24,481 nt of DNA from Coptodactyla brooksi (Eukaryota > Arthropoda > Insecta > Coleoptera > Scarabaeidae). The notes beneath the pieces were generated by a model that saw only the letters and a list, made by a program, of their open reading frames with translations, had not been told where the DNA came from and made no database searches. The translations under genes were made by a program, and so were the position numbers. Positions within the stretch are counted from its first letter, which is position 1, and every line of letters begins with the position of its first letter. Positions 19,451 through 24,481 of the stretch are shown here, piece after piece. Location: assembly GCA_033557675.1 (NCBI GenBank), contig JAWQRM010000302.1, forward strand, positions 1-24,481, in the 5' to 3' direction.

Positions 19451-22400
19451 ATGCATAAATACGCTATGCGCAATGTGTTTTTTTATTATGGTGATCTAAG
19501 AATTGGGGCCATCGTCATATGTTCCTTGCACTTGGTGAGTTGGGACTATAAAATCTGTAATTTGAATAACAAAAGATAATATTTCTCAAAATAAAAATTA
19601 TTTAGATTGTTAGCATATTTCTTCTCGCTCGTCTTACAAGTTACCTTGAAGATCCATACGCAGGACTATTTACGTTATCGATAATAGTGCTGTTGTCTGA
19701 CCTGGTATGCTGCGATATAGTGTTCTTCAGAGCAGTAGAATTAGTAATTATATACCAAATATAATTATTTAACTTATTGAGTGGTATTTTTTTAGGAACA
19801 ACCAGATAACATGCTTAGCTGGCTTATAATCAATGGATCTGTATCATTCAATGGAATCTGGATTTACTTTGCATTGGCTTACAGTCATAACATACTTGCA
19901 CTAATCCTCGCTGTGCTGTTTTGTAAGTAATTATTATGATATATTGCTCATTTAAAAATACACTAAATACTCATTTAAAATTTCTACCATATTTGATATT
20001 GCATACTGTTCATTAGTATAGTTTATAAATTAGCTAACATGATATGTATCATATTTCCTTAAATTTTTAAGAATAAATATATCACTTATGATATACAAGT
20101 AAGGCGCTGGTTTCGTTCAATGTATTTATCTTAGAAACTATAAGGGATTGGAAAATGAGATGAGTAATTCAGCTTATTTATAAAGCAGATAAGGGGACAT
20201 CTTTTGATAAGATTACGTTATCTTGAAAATCAGTTGTTTTTTATATTCTGAACAAAATAACTTTTGAGTCAACATGCAGTTATATTACCTGGAAAAACTT
20301 TCACAAGAAATTACTTTTATCTGAACTTCATCGTATTTGATATATTGTATAAGTATCTGGTACAATTCATCAGTTTTGATATCTGGTAATTTTTAAAAAT
20401 ATCTTTAGGCAAACGTTTAAAACATCCATTTGTTTAAAGAATATAGACTTTTGTGGAAGATGGTTGACAATAAACTGTTTCATTAATTTGTCCTTATGAG
20501 AAAAAAATCCAGAACCATTAGGTCTATACATTTAGCAGGAATGAAACGTAATCACCTTTACTTATCTATTTATTGGAGTTATACCATGCGAACACTTCCT
20601 GGTTGTAAAAAAATTATTGCATATTTTCTAAATCTCTCTTACATCTAAGAAGATTCTTTTAAATATATTCTGGAATTTTAAAATAAGGATTTCTGTATAT
20701 TAGTAAACTTTATTAAATACTGCAACATAAATAATGACATAAAATATCTCATTATTAGTTCTATTTTCACAAGTAGGGAAAGATTTATAATAAATGTTCA
20801 AGATAATCATCATTATTTTAATGAAAACATTAATTCTCATTTTCAAATTATCAAAAACATTTTTTAATTGCTGTTGGGTTATATTTTCAACAGCTATTCT
20901 TATTGTTTCCTTAAATTCATCTAGGGAATGTAATAGAATTCAATAAACTGTGTTTCTTAAATAACTGAACAAAAATTAATCTAACAGAGTCACATAACAG
21001 ATAATTTTATTGTTATGCATAACAATGTACATACTATATATTTAAATCTATATTTAATGGACATACATACATTAAATATACATTATACATAACTCTAACG
21101 TATTTCGTTAGAATCTACACAGGCTCTAACGAAATATGAACGTATTGAAAACGTTCATTTGCCATTGATCACGTTATCCATTTCAGAAATACAATTCTGA
21201 AATAAACATGTTCTTCTCCATGGTAGAAAGCCATAACCTATACATTTATGTATTTATCGCACATTATTATCGTTTTTAGATAACTTTTAACTTGCTGCTT
21301 TTGCTTTAACATGCCAATAACCACTCAACTATAGCCACATGTGATTTCTAATAGCAAGTGAAATATCTTCTATTAAATTTCCTAAACAATATCTTAGGAA
21401 ATTAATAAAAACTGCATTTTCTGTACCAACAAAAAAATATGGAATTATTAAAGAGTTACTCAGAATCTCAGCCCATACATCAATACTGCAAGTGCGTTGG
21501 TTATCAATTTGATGCATTCAGTGTAGATTTGCCTTACTCCAGCAATGCACAGTGTGAAGGTTAGAACTGTTGTTGCACATAAAAATGGCTTCATCAATCT
21601 TCGAAGAACACTTCACAAAAAATGTTGTGCATCATCCAGATTGGCAGCTTATAAATAATTTTGGTGATAAGCACCTAAAGCTATCAGTATATCAAATGCT
21701 GCTTCTTTCGAATAACTTTTTTCAACGAAATAAGAACAAAAGGTTGGAAGTACAAAGAAGCAATAAATACAATTTAAATTACCTGTTCAAGTAAATTTAA
21801 ATCAACAGTAGCAACAGGAAATGACTAAAACATGTTCACAGAAACTGTAGACAACAATGTCGACAAAGATAGATGCGAAATAGAAATGCAGAAAAAAAAA
21901 TATGTAAAAACTAAATCAATTTTGGTAAACGATAATATTTTATATTACAGAAACAGCAAAAGAGACTGAGAGTCAATAAAAAATAAATAATATAGTAATA
22001 AACACACTCACATCAATGCCCCCTCAAGAATTCCACACTGAAGAATTGAGAAAACGTTCGATATTTCAAAATGTTTAGGTAAAAACCATTCTCAGTAAGA
22101 TATATATTTTTTTAATTATCTCTACAGGTAAATCAAAAGTACCTATCTTCCATCAAAAATTATTTTGTTCAATATTTAAAAAATGGCTGAGGTTTAAGGT
22201 CATCCAATAGCACCAAAAGTTCCTCTCTTATTGGTTTTGCTGGCTTGATTATAGGTCTCATTTTCCTATACTCTACAATTTCCAGTACTGATCGGCCAGG
22301 TTCTCACCCTGTATAATTATAATTGAAATTAATGTTAATTAATTTCAATTATAATTAAAAGCAACTCATTGTCGTAATAAGAAACGTTCAGAATCATTTT

Positions 22401-23041
22401 GTAACATTCATTCTACATTTATAATGTTGCATGTCGTTTTACAGTTATTATAAAAGTCGTTCCACGGTCATGGCATGACTGAAGAATTTTTTTAAAACAG
22501 AAAAGAAATTAAAAAAAAAATTTTAATTTCTTTTTCACCCGGCGTTCGTTCAGACATTTTTCTTTCATTCTGTGAAATGTCTGCAGAAGGAATTTTTTTC
22601 TTAATTTTTGAAAATTTTTGAAATAAATTTTTCTTTAACTTTCATTCGGCGTTCGTTTAGACATTTTTCATTCAGTGAAAAATGCCCTTTTAGCGACCAA
22701 GAAACGCACTACGCCTCGCTGCTCAATTCTGGACGCTCTCCATCTCCTTCACCCTATGTTTAACCTTTAGTTACACACACACAACTTTTTTCCAAATGAC
22801 GCAACTTTGTCTAATGTAAAGTTGCTCACTGTTTGTACACGGTCACTGTTTGATAGCTTGAAAAGAACTTCCTAATGAACAGACTTCAAATTATAAGAGT
22901 AGAAGCACTTTAAAGAGCTGTATTATGCTAATAATTATCGATTTCACTTTTTATTGTTCACATATGATTTTAGGTGTGTACTTCTATTGTGTGATGATTG
23001 TATTCGGTTTCTACTGGCACTTAAAATATGATACAGAATAA
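19451..23041 (+). CDS. Tandem four-helix membrane protein, paralog 2 (4 exons, 138 aa, long last intron)
   Basis: Exons: 19451-19534, 19606-19743, 19796-19922 and 22974-23041. The introns are 71, 52 and 3051 bp, phases 0, 0, 1 as in the neighbours. The product has 138 residues, exactly the length of paralog 1, with four hydrophobic segments. The conserved motif is WLIINGSVSF, and the last helix ends FGFYWHLKYDTE. The exon 2 donor was chosen at GTAATT (19744) rather than GTATGC (19705) because it makes the loop before helix 3 the same length (18 residues after the aspartate) in all three paralogs. The 3-kb intron contains a transposase relic and inverted repeats. It is possible that exons 1-3 and exon 4 come from different, partly lost copies. 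Function unknown. Confidence 0.7.
20785..21800 (-). pseudogene. Mariner-like (DDE/DUF4817-type) transposase relic in paralog 2 intron
   Basis: Minus-strand translations match a transposon family common in insects. SKIDEAIFMCNNSSNLH corresponds to 'TDEATFTNxGxxNxHN'. CSIDVWAEILSNSLIIPYFF and then NLIEDISLAIRNHMW (21329-21517) correspond to 'SVNVWAGIIGDxLIGPYF...LLEDVPLxIRxxMWF'. After a gap, LDEFKETIRIAVENITQQQL and FIK, then a frameshift to NNDDYLEHLL and a stop (20785), match the usual '...NGGHFEHLL' C-terminus. Stops, frameshifts and a hairpin-rich segment in the middle show that it is inactive. The ACAGGGTG terminus at about 22304-22314, in the right orientation, may be its 5' end. Confidence 0.72.
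21009..21203. repeat. Cluster of four short inverted repeats
   Basis: Perfect short hairpins follow one another: ATTGTTATGCATAACAAT (21009-21026, no loop); ATTTCGTTAG with its complement (21102-21111 and 21126-21135); ATGAACGT with ACGTTCAT (21136-21143 and 21151-21158); and ATTTCAGAA with TTCTGAAAT (21180-21188 and 21195-21203). They lie between two parts of the transposase relic, so the segment may be a separate small insertion. Confidence 0.55.
22304..22357. repeat. 19-bp perfect inverted repeat next to an ACCCTGTA transposon terminus
   Basis: TCTCACCCTGTATAATTATA (from 22303) carries the inverted form of the ACAGGGTGA end seen at 10078. It is followed by perfect 19-bp arms, 22314-22332 and 22339-22357, around a 6-bp spacer. 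The arms are AT-rich (TAATTATAATTGAAATTAA). Confidence 0.55.
22501..22534. repeat. 14-bp A/T inverted repeat
   Basis: AAAAGAAATTAAAA (22501-22514) and its exact complement (22521-22534) surround a run of six A. Low complexity; it borders the 107-bp repeat that follows. Confidence 0.5.
22540..22686. repeat. Partial tandem repeat, period about 107 bp
   Basis: CGGCGTTCGTTCAGACATTT at 22540 recurs as CGGCGTTCGTTTAGACATTT at 22647, each followed by a TTTCATTC...GTGAAA stretch. The part between is A/T-run rich. About 1.4 units are present, inside the last intron of paralog 2. Confidence 0.7.
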
Positions 23042-23075
23042 ATTTGTATGATTAATTATATTACTCATGCAGTTG

Positions 23076-23081
23076 AATAAA
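23076..23081 (+). terminator. AATAAA polyadenylation signal of paralog 2
   Basis: AATAAA lies 34 bp after the TAA stop of paralog 2, supporting 22974-23041 as a genuine terminal exon. Confidence 0.6.
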
Positions 23082-23293
23082 AAGCATCGTTTTATGATTG
23101 TATTCTTCCTTGCATTATTGTATTCTGACATTTATAATCTGTATGTCATTCATGCCATTATGAACAATGTCACTAAAATCAGTTAACATATTGTCCCAAA
23201 CACCAAACCTGCAAAACCATGTATAAATATTAAGTCTATATATCCGTAAAGGTATGCAGTTATATTACAGGCCCATAAATTACAGAGATAAAA

Positions 23294-23953
23294 ATGGACG
23301 AGCTTAGACTTAGAGCATGCTGTTATTGTGTATCTGTGAGAAGAGCCACTTATATATGGGCCATGTACAACCTCGTTAGTATGCAGTAGCATTATTGAAT
23401 ACCAGATCTATGACATAAAATATATTTCTAGGCAACTCATCTAATAATGTTATTATCTATTAGTGCACTGTTAAATATAACGGAAGCTCAAGCAGATAAA
23501 CTGGCAAGTAATGCAACAATTCACCCACACATACTGTCAAAGTATATATTAAGACCATGGCATACAGGCAGCTTAATATACATAGCATTTGACTTAACTT
23601 TATTAATAGGAGTGTTTAAAGTAAAAAAAAACATGTTTTGTATTTTTTTTTTGTAATTGAACATTGCAGAAGCGGAAAAAATATCTGCTTATCTGGATAA
23701 TATTCAACGGGTCCATAACATTCTCAATGATCTATTATGTTGTAATAGCTATCCCTGTAACAATAGCATATATTGGACTGTTTAGAACACTTTTAACATT
23801 GCCATCATTATTATACCTCGGTATTCTTGCAGTTTTAAATATTCTTCGTTTTCTAAAAAGTCTTTGTTTTCAGTCTTCGAGCTGTATATGGTTTTGGTTG
23901 TTTTCAGCTACTACATGAATTGGCAATATGGTGAAATCATAGCAACCATATAG
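23294..23953 (+). CDS. Tandem four-helix membrane protein, paralog 3 (4 exons, 166 aa)
   Basis: Exons: 23294-23374, 23432-23620, 23670-23820 and 23874-23953. The introns are 57, 49 and 53 bp, phases 0, 0, 1. The 166-residue product has four hydrophobic segments. The N-terminus MDELRLRACCYCVSVRRAT carries a double-cysteine motif before helix 1, typical of insect LAPTM/DUF4728-like tetraspan proteins and absent from paralogs 1 and 2. The first loop is longer than in its neighbours and has two N-glycosylation sequons, NIT at 42-44 and NAT at 54-56. Helix 3 begins WIIFNGSITF and the tail ends YYMNWQYGEIIATI. The shared intron phases and motif place it as the third tandem copy. Function is not known to me. 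Confidence 0.8.
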
Positions 23954-23979
23954 ATAAAAGGGTATTTAAATATATTTGG

Positions 23980-23985
23980 AATAAA
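23980..23985 (+). terminator. AATAAA polyadenylation signal of paralog 3
   Basis: AATAAA lies 26 bp after the TAG stop of paralog 3. Confidence 0.6.
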
Positions 23986-24063
23986 TGTACTTTACTGTTT
24001 AAATTTATAATATATTTTTATACCAAAATCATCATCATGAATTTTAGTTAGGGATCGTTTAAT

Positions 24064-24185
24064 ACAGTAAAACCTGTTATTTACGGCCACCCTTATAAAT
24101 CGACCTCAGCCAAATAAACCCAAATTTGTATGGTCTATCTTCATAGAAATTTACCAGTCCATATTGGCCGGACTATTTGTGATGT
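24064..24185. mobile_element. Pogo/Tigger-like transposon end
   Basis: TACAGTAAAACCTGTTATTT followed by ACGGCCACC resembles the 'CAGTAAAACCTCGnTATAACGGCC' terminal repeat of pogo/Tigger elements, next to a TA. The other terminus is not clear; homology fades before the mariner element at 24222. Probably a short non-autonomous or broken copy. Confidence 0.45.
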
Positions 24186-24221
24186 ATCTTTATTGATGGA
24201 AATACCCAATATTAGTTCATA

Positions 24222-24481
24222 CGAGGGATGTTCAAATGAAAAGGTACGAAACGACACTGTGGGTATAACTGAAGTCTTTATTCAAAACTAATCACCAGAG
24301 GCCTTAGCACAACTATCCCACTGTTTCACCAGCCGAAGGATTCCCTGTTCCCAGAATTCCTTCAGCTGTGACAACAGCCAGTCCTCCACTGCGTCCTTCA
24401 GTTCGTCGTCCGAGTTGAAGCGCTTCCCTTTGAGAGACTGTTTTAGCGGACAAAACAGATGGAAGTCGCAGGGCGACATGT
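24222..24481 (-). mobile_element. Mariner element, 3' part, cut by right window edge
   Basis: A terminal repeat starts CGAGGGATGTTCAAATGAAA at 24222 after TA (24220-24221). On the minus strand an open frame from the window edge to a TAG at 24290-24288 encodes the C-terminal ~60 residues of a mariner transposase. It begins MSPCDFHLFCPLKQSLKGKR, where the aspartate is the third catalytic residue of the D,D34D triad, and ends in ILRLVKQWDSCAKASGD. The part seen has no stops or frameshifts, unlike the older mariner relics in the window, so this copy is younger. Confidence 0.85.

Noticed and set aside
19705..19710. GTATGC as the exon 2 splice donor of paralog 2
   Set aside because: It would remove the aspartate-containing end of helix 2 that is present in the other two paralogs; GTAATT at 19744 gives a gap-free alignment.
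1..24481. CRISPR arrays, bacterial operons, rRNA or tRNA genes
   Set aside because: No regularly spaced repeats and no recognisable rRNA or tRNA sequence; spliced genes show a eukaryotic nuclear genome.

Overview
The window is AT-rich animal nuclear DNA, almost certainly from an insect. The genes are split by very short GT-AG introns, many of 49-66 bp. The transposon mix (an R1-type non-LTR element, several mariner/Tc1 elements, hAT-like MITEs, a Mutator-type remnant) is typical of arthropods. I cannot fix the insect order from the sequence alone.

Layout. 1-1131 (minus): 5'-truncated R1-clade retrotransposon, running off the left edge. 1261-5023 (minus): complete RFC4, the clamp-loader subunit, in seven exons; the last two lie about 2 kb from the rest, beyond an intron holding a Mutator-like transposase relic. 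5024-5366: 343-bp head-to-head intergenic region. 5367-8378 (plus): complete RNASEH2B in four exons; its third intron is almost entirely a mariner relic with a hAT-like MITE nested inside it. 8379-13835: gene-poor AT-rich DNA with a dispersed repeat, a probable hAT MITE and one degenerate possible transposase remnant. 13836-16739 (minus): last three exons of the spliceosomal DEAH helicase DHX16; the 5' half, with Walker A, was not found in the window. 16850-18332: Tc1-type element made of two inverted copies of the 3' part of its own transposase, giving arms of about 0.65-0.75 kb around a loop of about 80 bp. 18640-23953 (plus): three tandem paralogous genes for small four-helix membrane proteins, all with intron phases 0-0-1. 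24064 onwards: a pogo-like end, then a mariner element cut by the right edge.

How the genes relate. RFC4 loads PCNA, and RNASEH2B carries a PCNA-binding type C-terminal peptide; the two sit head to head and may share a promoter. DHX16 acts in pre-mRNA splicing. The three membrane genes form a local tandem family I cannot name with certainty; their helix layout resembles the LAPTM/DUF4728 group of insect proteins. If the missing 5' exons of DHX16 lie beyond the right edge, the whole three-gene array and the palindromic Tc1 element sit inside a DHX16 intron, on the opposite strand to its mRNA.

The most unusual items are the giant Tc1 palindrome, the divergent RFC4/RNASEH2B pair, the tandem membrane-protein family, and the nested insertions that turned a probable ~74-bp intron into one of 1.1 kb.
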